NCBI GenBank assembly: GCA_015680685.1
Contig: MNCI01016470.1
Span: 235,987 to 293,986, forward strand
Length of the DNA stretch: 58,000 nt
Source: Gnetum montanum
Lineage: Eukaryota; Streptophyta; Gnetopsida; Gnetales; Gnetaceae
Direction: 5' to 3'
Shown here: one piece after another, positions 35,786-46,009 of the stretch
How the letters are laid out: each line of letters starts with the position of its first letter
Numbering within the stretch: position 1 is the stretch's first letter
Made by a program: the position numbers and the translations under genes
Notes under the pieces: generated by a model
Database searches by the model: none
Told to the model about the DNA's origin: nothing
The model's input: only the letters and a program-made list of their open reading frames with translations

Positions 35786-36197
35786 CTCACCCTTACTTTT
35801 ATTGATAATCTTATTATTTTATTAATTGTTTAATTTATATTTTAATCAAATAAGAAAACTATCTAAGGTAACAAAATTTGGAAATAAAGAATTTGCCTTG
35901 CCTTCACTTGGATAACCAGATTTAAGTTACACCTTATGTGACCCTAGCTAGACTGGTGGTTAGTGATTGGTAGATCTTTAATTTATCTCTTGTTATTATC
36001 TTAGAAAATGAGGTAAATAATAATAAAGTAATATTTAATTTTCCATATATTCTTCTCACATATATTTTGTTTATAGAATAAGCAAGAAAAAACATCAAGT
36101 TCAAAGGAGAAATTAAATTATTAGAGCACAGGCTCATAACAGAAGCATTAGGGCTAGAAAATAGAGAACATAGAGTCATTCTAGAATGAATGAAACC

Positions 36198-36787
36198 TAA
36201 GTGGGGTAGATTTTCACATCCCCATTCTCAAATGATGTTTTTACCTAATGAAGATTGTGTCTCTTCATAACAAGTGTTATTGTTATCTTAATAAGATCCA
36301 AAAGGGTAGTTGTGATTAGGACCTGAAAGAACATGTTATAATAATGGATGTGTCTCTCAAGGTGCCCTTTGCGGGTTTGACCTAAGGCATTTATACCTGA
36401 GGTTAGAGGTTGTTTAAGCATGGAGGGGTGAAGCCAATATAGACAAGTCACAGGAAGCTAGGTGAAGTGGGACAGGAAGTGGACCAGCCATCCCTTCTGG
36501 TAGGGTTATAGGCCTAACTATGATGCTAGTTCTAGATTGCCTCTACGGGATAGATGCCAAAGGAAGAAAACCCCAAGGAACACTCTTAGAGCACAATTCA
36601 ATTATGCTATTCCATATCAATAAAACATTCTTTTCTTTCTCTTTCTACATTTTTCCTGTTATTTCCTTTATACATAATGTTGAATATCATATATATTTCA
36701 CATTTGGTATATTTTTTTTCGTATGCATAATGTCTAATATATCGTATATTTGACATTTTCCATGACATCTAGGAATAGGATGTCACA
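36198..36787 (+). repeat. B polypurine tract and 3' LTR
   Basis: Purine tract taagtggggtaga, LTR 36,212-36,787. The start reads TTTTCACATCCCC, as in A, where the 5' LTR of B reads TGTCACATCTCC. TATA-like ggcatttatacctg at about 36,386; polyadenylation-like caataaaacattctttt at about 36,619. Confidence 0.8.
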
Positions 36788-36859
36788 AGGAGGATCTGAT
36801 TGTAGTAGAGAAAGAGTTATTTCCAATGTCAAGTGCTAGATAGGGGAAGGTTACATGGT
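36788..36859 (-). pseudogene. LRR gene remnant, piece 1 (most N-terminal visible)
   Basis: The minus strand of these 72 bases reads, after a frame change, LDIGNNSFSTTIRSSL, one leucine-rich repeat. It continues directly into piece 2 once B and one target duplication are removed. LTR F begins at 36,860, so nothing further upstream of the gene is visible. Confidence 0.6.
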
Positions 36860-37745
36860 TGATGAATTACAAATTTTGTGTTGTGTCGATGGGCATGCAT
36901 CAATGCATCCTTGTCTATTGGCATGCATCAACACATTCCTATCAACTCATGAGTTGATGCATCGACATGGTGTTTAAGTCTACCTATATAAATGTGTGTA
37001 CCCACCACATTTATGGCATTAGATTGTCAATAGCTTACCTGAGTTCTTATAGTTTCTTCCTATAAGAGTTAGAATATTTTCTTAGTGCCTGTAGTAGAAG
37101 TCAAGGATTGTATAGATCCTTATTTCAGTACTAATGTACTTAGACACATTGATGTGATGGCAAGAAATATAAGATTTTTGAAATACCTTGTTGCACTTGG
37201 AATAATTTAATGTTTACCTTAATGCACTTTATTATTAATGCAATTTAAATTCATGTTCTTAATTAAATAATTAATCAATGCACTTAAGTAATACACATAA
37301 GTACGATCACCTCAAGCATACCATGAACGCTTGGTAATCCCAATAGTGTTATCACCTAGTATGCCTTGTAGTATAACATTTGGTAACCTAGTAGCATCAT
37401 AATGAGTTTAGGATGTGTACGGAGGATGGGCCTAGATACTTTTATTGAAAATAGACTAAGGCATTAGATAGATACTCAAATTAATTTCCAATTAATTACT
37501 CTATTCCACACTTAAGATAATTAAAATAAAAATATAAAAATATATACAAATCATGTGCCTTAGCTCTCACTTAATTGTACCCTAGCATTAAAATCATTGA
37601 AGTCTAGAAGACAACGATCATGTTTGTAGGTCACTATATTTGCTATTAGCATTTGAAGAGCTAAAGTCCATGGAATTCAACTAGATCACTAATGTAATGG
37701 TTTTAATTTATATGCTTAGGCATAGGGACTACTCGTCCCTCATCA
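36860..37745 (+). repeat. F: lone LTR of the D/E superfamily
   Basis: Begins TGATGAATTAC and ends CCTCATCA. TATA box (cctatataaatg) at about 36,981. The R/U5 half matches E and D LTRs ('acacataagtacgatc', 'tgaacgcttggtaat', 'tccatggaattcaac'). U3 has gatgcatc/gcatcaa words. The five bases on either side do not match and the two sides are different repeats (LRR on the left, family A on the right). It is therefore probably the remnant of a larger element removed by a deletion that also took the 3' part of C. Confidence 0.75.
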
Positions 37746-38729
37746 ACAACCTTTCTACCCCTCTTAGAATTCTATTGGTATAATTAATGACATACTACGG
37801 GTTAATAACTTGGGATTATCTATTTGTAGAGACTAAGCACCTAATCTTAAGATCCAAGATGGTCCATGATGCTAGATTTTTTAGTATTAATAATTACATT
37901 GTTATGCATGGCTAGTCAGTCTACGTTATGGTTTCTTAAGGCATGATTTAGACTATTACCTAATTATCAAGTGTCCAAATGGTTAATTTAACCTTATCAT
38001 TAAGTTCAAAAGGTTGAAAATTATTAGAAATAACTCTTCCTATCTCAAAAATGGACATCATTGATTTGTGTTATGTTAAATTGAGTCTTCAAGGGTTTTG
38101 AGATAATTTTGGTGCAAGGAGTAAAAAAAAAACTTTTAAAGATCATGGGATAGGTATAACTTTTCCATTATGTCCAAAAGATTGAAATATACTGAAAATG
38201 ACTCTTCATTTGTAAATAATAATTTCGTAATCAAAAGTTATGGATTTTGAAGTCTAAAAAGGTTTGGGTACAAAATTTAAGACTTTTCAAGTAGTCACCC
38301 ATCATAGTACTACTCTAGGACAAGCATGCTTAATTATGAAATTTTTATCTTAATTTCTATCAATCCATCAATTTGATTAGTTAGTCAAATTTGAAAGCAT
38401 TTTTTAATTTAAAATTTTCTTCTACTCATGAAAACATCGAATTCAAATTTTTCCATTGTTTGATGACTTTTGGGATTTTGTGTCAATTGATGAAAATTTT
38501 GAAATTTCTCATCAATTGATAGATTTTCTTTATAAATTTTCATTAAATAAAAAAAATTCATATTCCAAAATCATCATAGAAGGCAATATTTGATAGTGCT
38601 AATAGCGATAAAGATCACTGAAGGAAGCTATATCCAATGAAGCTGATGGTAGCTAAGGCTGTTGGAGGAGGAAATATTTGATAATAATTATAGTGGCCAA
38701 GGTCACTAGAGGAGGCAGCATATGATAGT
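37746..38729 (-). other. C internal region, left part
   Basis: Reverse complement matches A 20,500-21,110 with the same landmarks as G1. The part at 38,600-38,729 is a minisatellite with units near 'ggtggccaaggtcactagagg' that resumes at 55,033 after E. No gene seen. Confidence 0.68.
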
Positions 38730-39590
38730 TGATGAGTCTTGTTAAGTTGGCTATGTTGACAAGGCCCCATTGATGTAGTGTCATGTGTCAGCTATAAATA
38801 CGTGCTTGTAGTCACATTTATGACATAGGAAGATTGTGGTTGCAGTTAAGCTCTTGCATTTTTTCCATTTGAAAGTTAGAATTTTTTCCCTGAGTGCCGA
38901 TAGTAGGATTCATTGAGTGTACAAATATTTATTCGAGCATTGTTATACCTAAGAATGATAGTGTGTGTGGTAATAAAGATGAGCTTTCCGATAAACTTTG
39001 CAGCACTCTGGATAGATTAGCTATTTCATTTATGCATTTAATATTTTCTGTTACTTATTAAATGTTTTCAATTGGTTATTAATTATTTTTCAGTTATTAC
39101 GTTAATGAAAAAATTAAGCCAAATAGATTACACACATAAGTATGATTGCTTTGAGCATAACACATATTTTCTTGGTAATTCCAACAGTGTTATTGCTTGA
39201 TATGCCCAGTAGTGTAGTGCTTGGTCACCCAATAGTGGATACATGGGTTTGAGACGTGTATAGAAAGTGGGATCAGATGTTTATGTTAGGATTTTTTAAA
39301 TGATATTTAATTAATTAATTAAGATTAGTTAATCAAATTTATTTTATCTACATTTTAAGCATCAAACTGTAAAACATAAAATGATAAAAATTGGATGCCT
39401 CAGTTACACTTAACCATACCAACGAATGTCACAAGTGTAATTGGGAAGACAATGATTGACCTTAAGGCTAGATTCACTTCCTAAAGAATTAGTGCACTAA
39501 AAATGATAAAGTCCATGGAATTCAACCATATCGTGTGTGAACACTTTGTGATTCATATGGTTGGGCATAGGGGTACCTCACTGCTCATCA
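38730..39590 (+). repeat. E 5' LTR
   Basis: 861 bases. TATA box in gctataaatacgtgc at 38,791-38,805. The partner at 54,109 aligns throughout; the main difference is in U3, where the 3' LTR has extra gatgcatc/cctcatc words. Confidence 0.88.
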
Positions 39591-39591
39591 T

Positions 39592-39609
39592 TGGCATTGT
39601 TGTCGAAGA
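39592..39609 (+). promoter_or_regulatory. E primer-binding site, tRNA-Asp type
   Basis: TGGCATTGTTGTCGAAGA matches TGGCGCCGTTGCCGGGGA, the complement of a plant tRNA-Asp 3' end, at 12 of 18 bases. All six differences are C-to-T or G-to-A. Confidence 0.75.
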
Positions 39610-39744
39610 CTTTGTTTGTGGAACGTGTGCTATTTAGGTCTAAGTGAATATCATTATATCATTCTATTAACCTAAAGGTCAATATTATTCCCACTATAAA
39701 TAGAATTATAAAAGTACACTGACAATTTCATTTTGTCTTGCAAA

Positions 39745-40749
39745 ATGCCTTCTTCATCTCACAAGCATGGAGATACCAAACTAGCAGTCCCACAAGAATG
39801 CAAGGTGGTATACACTCATCCAGATGAGTTTGTGCTGAGCTTCACCTTCATCTTACATTAGGATGAATAGTTGCAATGGCATGATATGGAGGGAAAGATT
39901 ATCTTGCTTCCCGATTGATCTATGGCCAAGATGGTATTCAAAACCCTTAAGAAGTTGGATATAGCAGATCTTCACAAAGAATATGTTATGGATGGATATG
40001 ACACTCAAAACTACTATCCCACTAAAACACAATGTAAATGAGATCAACAACAAGAGAAACTCCATGAAGCTACAAAGGGAAAACATTACACCAATCCCTT
40101 ATTCCTACTACATTAAGATGACAATGAGGATCCTCCCTTAGAAGGTTCTCAACATGAAGATTCTCCACACCTTGTTATAGATGGTGAGTGTGTGAACCAG
40201 ACCCTGTGATCCACTATTCATAATTGGATTTAGGAAAGAGTGATAGCCAAGGTAGGGACTCAAGAAAGCACCACAATAAGAAGGGATCTAAGGATGGTGA
40301 TAGTAATAAGCGTAAGAGTGGTGGCGGACACCGTAGTGCTAGTGGCAATCCACCTTCCTCTTCATCTAATTTTAAACAGTCCTCTTCATTTGAAGGTTCT
40401 CATGGAAGCTACCATTGAAACAACCATGATTATGGTGATTAGTGAAACAACAATGACTATGAAGGCCACCAAAGTCAAAGGGATGGCTAAAACCATCATC
40501 AATGTCATCAATGTAGCAATGATGATGAACCTCTATAGTGATTCGAAGAATGCTCAACATTGCAAAGGCAGTGAAAATCCCAACTAGGCATATGAATGAT
40601 AGTTAGATTAAGTGCCTAGACATGAACAATATCCCAAGATTTGAAGGGGGATACAACTTTGAGCCACAAACACATATACAAGCTTTTTAAGATGTATGTG
40701 CTTTATAGAACATAGAGAACAAGCGGCAGAAACTCATGCTTTTCCCAAG
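39745..40749 (+). pseudogene. gag of E, first part
   Basis: Starts at ATG 39,745 with MPSSSHKHGDTKLAV and continues through a broken frame: KKLDIADLHKEYVMDGYD near 39,952 and an Asp/Ser/Lys-rich part around 40,220-40,420. At about 40,625 it reaches NIPRFEGGYNFE, matching D's NIPKFVGGYDSD, and stops at KLMLFP (about 40,733-40,750), where insertion K begins. The second part resumes at 43,757. Confidence 0.75.
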
Positions 40750-41171
40750 TGTTGGCGACCGTTTGGGACGCGACTGCCAACGAGTGTCCTCGAACAGGAT
40801 TTAGGTGCCTGCTAGTCTCTAGCAACACCAAGGCCCAGATACCTCCAAATAACTCAGTGGTTAATGTGAGTATGTGTGTGTGCTGTTGTGGTGTGTGGTT
40901 GTGAGAAATGTGACAATTTCGTTGTGTGTGAACTACAAATGACTTACTTTAAAGAGATTCAGCCAACTTTATCCAGTACTGTGAGTTATTGAAAGTTTCC
41001 TATTTTGTTCAACTACCTAGTCTACGCGGTCCTTATAATACCTGCTTGTAACAAGTAAAATTTTGCAAAAACATTTGAGCACAACTCCGCAAATCTACTC
41101 CTAATTTTCCCCAGAGAAAGAGGTAGTTCCACAAGAAAACTAGAAATAGAGCAAGATTCAATGGAAATAGA

Positions 41172-41611
41172 NNNNNNNNNNNNNNNNNNNNNNNNNNNNN
41201 NNNNNNNNNNNNNNNNNNNNNNNNNNNNNNNNNNNNNNNNNNNNNNNNNNNNNNNNNNNNNNNNNNNNNNNNNNNNNNNNNNNNNNNNNNNNNNNNNNNN
41301 NNNNNNNNNNNNNNNNNNNNNNNNNNNNNNNNNNNNNNNNNNNNNNNNNNNNNNNNNNNNNNNNNNNNNNNNNNNNNNNNNNNNNNNNNNNNNNNNNNNN
41401 NNNNNNNNNNNNNNNNNNNNNNNNNNNNNNNNNNNNNNNNNNNNNNNNNNNNNNNNNNNNNNNNNNNNNNNNNNNNNNNNNNNNNNNNNNNNNNNNNNNN
41501 NNNNNNNNNNNNNNNNNNNNNNNNNNNNNNNNNNNNNNNNNNNNNNNNNNNNNNNNNNNNNNNNNNNNNNNNNNNNNNNNNNNNNNNNNNNNNNNNNNNN
41601 NNNNNNNNNNN
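41172..41611. other. assembly gap of 440 Ns
   Basis: Unsequenced. Anything read across it, including long apparent frames, is meaningless. Confidence 1.
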
Positions 41612-42539
41612 TAAGAGCAATCTAAAAATCCCAAAATTACTTGCCAAGGATGATACTATCTAAACCACTAGCTAAGAAATTTAAACAAAACAAAAAATGA
41701 AATGCATAGCTCACAGGACCATGATAAGGAGGCTGAAATCTTTATTCTAGCAAGCCATCTTGCAAGTCATCTTCTTTACAAATCTTCCAAGTGTGATGAT
41801 GATCCTCCACCCTTTCTCCCTTGATCCTTGAAGCCTATTTATAGGATTCCAAGGTAGGTAGAGAAGTTACAATTTCAAAAATATCTTAAAAATATCTCAC
41901 CTAACTTTTCTCCCAAGTAACTTGGCCAACCAATTAGAAAATTTCTTGTCCAACAAGTTAGGAGGTTACTTGCCCAACAAGTTAGGAAAGTTACAACAAT
42001 TTTTGGGTCGTTGCAACCACCAAAGAGGAAAAGGAAATTGACAAGTGGCCTTGGAAGTTACAAGAGTATAGAAAATTAAAAAAAAAAACAATTCCTAAGA
42101 TATATAGGAACACAAGCTATAGTGGCAAATTACTTCATACACATATATATCTTTTAATTTTGCCTCTTCAAGATGAGATGTAAAGTTAAAATTTCCAAAT
42201 ATCCAAAATAATCTTGAAAATATCTCTCCAAGTAAGGAGGTTACAACTTACTCATTTAATTAGGACTCATTTAATTAGGAAGGATTTATTTTGGAAGTTA
42301 TAAATGTAATTAGGAGAGATTTATGTCTTTGGAAGTTATACATATTTTTAAATATGATGAACATGTTTAAAATAGCATAAACAAGTGAAGATTATTATAA
42401 ATATTTGTAGGTGCTTATATAATATTTTAACCAACACTATTTTCTTGAAGTCTTGATAAATTAGAAAAGGTAAATTTATAAATGGAGGTTCATACTTAGT
42501 GTATATAGTATTATAGATTGTTTAAAATTTTTAAATTTT

Positions 42540-43565
42540 ATCCACCGGTTCACCAGCATCGGTTAGAATTATTTGTGGACAGTTATCCTGATGTGTGCTC
42601 CCGTGTGCTCCCGTGTCCCTGTTGCCTTATCCATCGGACTGATATGCGATGCCGAATGCATCGGCATCGGTCATGGTAGCTGTTTGAAGGTAAGTTGTTG
42701 GTCATACCGCCTAAAATTCGAAATGAATCTTTCGGAAGGAAGAAGCCCTGTTTTAGCGATGAAATAACTGCACAAATTTTTTTTGAAGTTGCAGGGATGA
42801 ACCAGAAACACGCCTGCTCGTTGTTTGCCCTTCACTCTCTGCCTTTCGTCCTCTGTTTTATTATTATTTTTCCTGCAGTGTATTTGTGGATGCGTGGGAT
42901 AGAACCCCCAAAAACGTAGATTTCGATTTGGGTTTGGGTTTCTGCTTCTTGCGTTTGCGTATTTCACAAACCACGGGTCCACCGTAGTCTCAGCTACACT
43001 TGACCTTGATGATGATGAAGACGCGGCAGTGGTAGCTGCAGAAAAACAAATTTCTTCTTCGCTCGAAACAGCTCCAACAGAGCAGGCCGTCTGTAGATTC
43101 TGCCATTGATGTTGTTGTTGAAGCTTCCTGCTGTGCCACGGCCTTTGCCACACAGGAAGATAGGTTTTTGCGAGCTTTTGCAGTATTTTCGCGGCCTCCA
43201 CGCACCCACTGACCCACGGATTCCCCAGAATGCCCAAACAGAATCTATGAATTAGGGCCGTGATTTTCAGCGAATTAGGGCCGCAATTTTGCAGGCGACC
43301 GTAAATGGCCCGAATGTGCCGCGGCTGCTCCCAATGATCATCCTCGGTCTCCGTGCGTGTGCTCTCCTGCTCTTGCGTTGCTGCTACCATCACCATTTTT
43401 CTATGCATCCATTTCTATGGATCGGTCTCACAATTCTCAGTGGCAGCGACTGCGTAGCGTGGTCTCCTTACCTTAGTTTAATTTTCAATTTTTTCCCTTT
43501 TCCTAAAGTCGATGGTATATTTTTCGATTTTGTTTTTTAGATGCGAAACAGTAGACTCTGACCTT
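42540..43565 (-). other. CpG-rich, gene-like segment inside K
   Basis: About 1 kb with dozens of CpG dinucleotides, richer in G+C than anything else in the window. The minus strand is open for 245 codons (43,408-42,671), from M at 43,408. The predicted peptide is basic at first (RHIRAIYGRLQ, then SLKITALIHRF), then Ser-rich (ASSSSSRSS), then VDPWFVK, and the rest is low-complexity Arg/Asn/Pro. The first half resembles an organelle-targeting presequence and DPWFVK is a phrase I associate with the N-terminus of some plant PPR proteins, but I cannot confirm that. It could be a 5' exon or 5' UTR of a captured host gene, or simply LTR sequence with a chance frame. No domain is recognised. Confidence 0.35.
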
Positions 43566-43761
43566 TCGTGTATTGGTTGACGCACATTGAACAAAACCCT
43601 TTTTGGACACTCAACCAACCATATCTTTGGGGATGTGAACCAATTAGCAAAAGCTTGGGGAAGAAACATAATCCCAAGAATCTCTTTTACATTTTTCAAA
43701 AAAAATCACCATAACCTTATAAATCCTACTCCATGGAATGGCCAAATGTGCCAACACCAAG

Positions 43762-44600
43762 GAAATTCATTAAGGAAGCTAAAAGCTAGTATTGGTCTTT
43801 GGAACCAAAATCTATTTGAAGATGGAGTACCATGTTAGACCTATTTAATGAAAAATACTAGACATACTCTAGAGTGTCTAATCTAAGAAGACAAATCCAA
43901 GGCTGGAAAAAAGGAGTACATGAATCCTTGAATGGTACTATGGGCCATTACTATTCACTCTTACACTGATGCCCTAGCCATTGTTATTCTCAGAGGGAAC
44001 AACTTCACCACATCATAGATGGGCTCAGAGTAGAAACAAGAAGAACCCTTGGGGTGTATGTCCAATGAAGGTTGTCTAAAATGAGAGCTTGTAAAATCCA
44101 AAGGCTANTGAAGGTTGTCTAAAATGAGAGCTTGTAAAATCCAAAGGCTAATTGAGTAGGTAGAAAAAGAAGAAGGTGAGATATGAAAAAGGAAAAGTGC
44201 TAAAGAGTATAATAGGAACCTATCCATTAGAAAATGAGAGGTTCAATTTTGCAATGAGGAGGAGTCACCACTTGATGAAGTGGTGAATAGAGAAATCTTG
44301 CCTATCCAAAAATATATTTCTAATATTTTAGCCAAGGTCAACAATTTATGGAACTCTTTGAACGAGAAATTTCAAACTTCCTTGAAGTTGCTAAAGAATC
44401 CAAAGAGCAAAGTAGTGATCATAACTGTAGAAGGCAAAAAGAAGTTGAACGTGCCTACCAAAGAGGTAAGGACAAAGCTGCTATAGTAGAAGAAGTTGTG
44501 GAGTCTAATTTTGATGATGAAATTGAATGTGACATATGTCAATAGGAACATCCAAAGGGATGTTTCCCTGTAGTGTCACACTTATAAGAGTCTATAGTGT
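43762..44600 (+). pseudogene. gag of E, second part
   Basis: Continues the gag core after K: KFIKEAKS, then RWSTMLDLFNEKY (about 43,817), in the same order as D. A 42-base stretch at 44,066-44,107 is repeated exactly at 44,109-44,150 around a single N. Further on there is a helical stretch (about 44,280-44,520) and a CDIC motif (about 44,530) followed by CLAC (about 44,617), probably the metal-binding part. Stops are frequent. Confidence 0.72.
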
Positions 44601-45099
44601 ATACATTGAATCCTTGCCTAGCATGTAGGCAAGCTCCAAGATGATTGCCTTATCCTCAAGGTAGTCCAAGGTAGTTTCACCAATACCAACAAGCCTACTA
44701 ACCAAGTGGAACTCCTCCACAACCTTATGATCAATACCAATAGTGGTATCAATCAAAATCATGGGGAATGCCATCACAAAGGTAGTAGTACCCTTATAGG
44801 CAACCAAATTCATATGAGTACTATGTTCAATAGTCCATCTTCCCTAGAAGTTCAGCAAGTCATGCATCATTCCAGCATCACTATTACCCTTTAGAGTACC
44901 ATTGAACACATTCACCATTTGCTCAAGGAAAAAACCCATATCCATATTGATACCAACCTCTGCATTCCTATGCACATACACCTCCATCCCTAAACCCAAT
45001 TACCTCCTACTCCATCTATGCAAGGTGAGATTCCTGCATAGCCATAACAACAAAATGCTACAAGGGCTGTACATTCATAATTGATTAAGGAAATGACCT

Positions 45100-45625
45100 T
45101 TTTTCTAGCCCAAAAGTCCTCTCTAGCCCTCAAAATCTACTCTAGCTAATTGTCCTACATCTCCATCATCCTAATCCTCTACATCAAATACCTTCAAGTG
45201 CCTTTCAAACTATCACCTAGGATCTAGATTGTAATGCTAAATCATGCTGTTTCTAATTGGATCAAGGCTAGCAATCTTCCAATAAAAGGATTTGACCTAG
45301 GAAGTCCACTCATCTATTTATAGATTACTAGACAAGAGCCATGCAAAGCTCTTCTTGAGTTTGGTTTCAGAGTTAACCTCATCTCCCATGACATGTGCAA
45401 GGCCTGAAACCTAGCACCTATCAAGAAGATCAACATTCATTTAGAATTATTAGATTATTCAATTACTATCCTTTTGGGATTAGTAGAGGACATTGTGACC
45501 ATAGTTTGTGGGTTGTCCTATCTTGCTGATTTTCTAGTAATCAAGGTGGAAAACTACAAAAATAACTTTCCCATCATCATGAGAAGGGCTTGGTTAAGTA
45601 CGGCCAACATGTGAATGGGTATAAG
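45100..45625 (+). pseudogene. E aspartic protease remnant
   Basis: The segment ALLEFGFRVNLISHDMCKA (about 45,340) matches the plant Ty3 protease active site, in which the catalytic L-D-x-G-S has become L-E-F-G-F. SITILLGLVEDIV (about 45,455) and IIMRRAWLSTA (about 45,573, for IILGRPFLATA) complete the fold. The catalytic Asp is lost. The region before it (44,600-45,100) holds no clear domain. Confidence 0.65.
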
Positions 45626-46009
45626 GGACATATCTCTCAAAATATCTAAGGAAAATGAACTAGGAAAAATTGAGAAGAAGCATATTCCATGCATTGCATA
45701 CAACGATAATGGGTGCAATTGCATGCAAAATATTTGGTGAATCAAAAGCACATACATTAAGGCATGCAATCAGTGTGGACAAGAAATTAATATTCAATGG
45801 TGTTTGTAGATAGTAGCCATAAAGCAAGAGGGCACCCAATGGATGATAGCTGATTTAGATAGCAACACAATATGCATGGAGCCAACTAAGAGTTTAACTT
45901 GTGCATATGTTGAAGGCATGAAAAAATTGACCAAGTTCATTTCCAACTCTCTAATAAAGATGATTATAACTATTGGGGAGAGTTGGAAATTCTTGATTAC
46001 TTCAAGCAG

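Larger units (their letters stand above)
23784..36792 (+). mobile_element. B: second EEP-carrying family-A element, with D nested in its 5' LTR
   Basis: The 5' LTR starts TGTCACATCTCC at 23,789 and is cut by D after about 98 bases. The 3' LTR ends GATGTCACA at 36,787. Flanking five bases are GGGAG (23,784-23,788) and AGGAG (36,788-36,792), a target duplication with one transition. A deletion has removed the rest of the 5' LTR and the first internal part: sequence after D resumes at the equivalent of A 19,180. B holds the best preserved EEP segment. It is inserted in the LRR pseudogene. Confidence 0.8.
40745..43761 (-). mobile_element. K: young insertion in the E gag, probably a solo LTR
   Basis: The ends are TGTTGG (plus 40,750) and CCAACA (plus 43,756), flanked by a perfect duplication CCAAG (40,745-40,749 and 43,757-43,761). 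Taking it out joins KLMLFP to the rest of E gag, with one base of frame offset, as in D. It keeps many CpG sites, while its surroundings have few, so it is much younger. A TATA box on the minus strand (ctataaatagg, about 41,834-41,844) suggests an LTR read leftwards. An internal CCAACA at 42,431-42,436 could instead mark one LTR of about 1.69 kb plus 1.3 kb of other sequence. It contains the N gap. Confidence 0.7.

Noticed and set aside
40240-40587. Second frame overlapping gag of E
   Set aside because: The other frame has the Ser/Lys/Asp-rich composition that fits the gag linker; this one is Met/Val/Ile-rich without a counterpart in D.
41033-41647. Long apparent frames across the N gap
   Set aside because: They exist only because Ns do not create stops. 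The real sequence on either side is LTR of insertion K.
42573-42919. Two-exon plus-strand gene, suggested by aag^gtaagt near 42,690 and ttgcag^g near 42,794
   Set aside because: The intron would be only about 100 bases and neither exon has a recognisable domain. The longer open frame is on the other strand.
43478-43699. Minus-strand frame of 73 codons
   Set aside because: No domain match, and it crosses from the CpG-rich block to AT-rich sequence of K with a change in composition.
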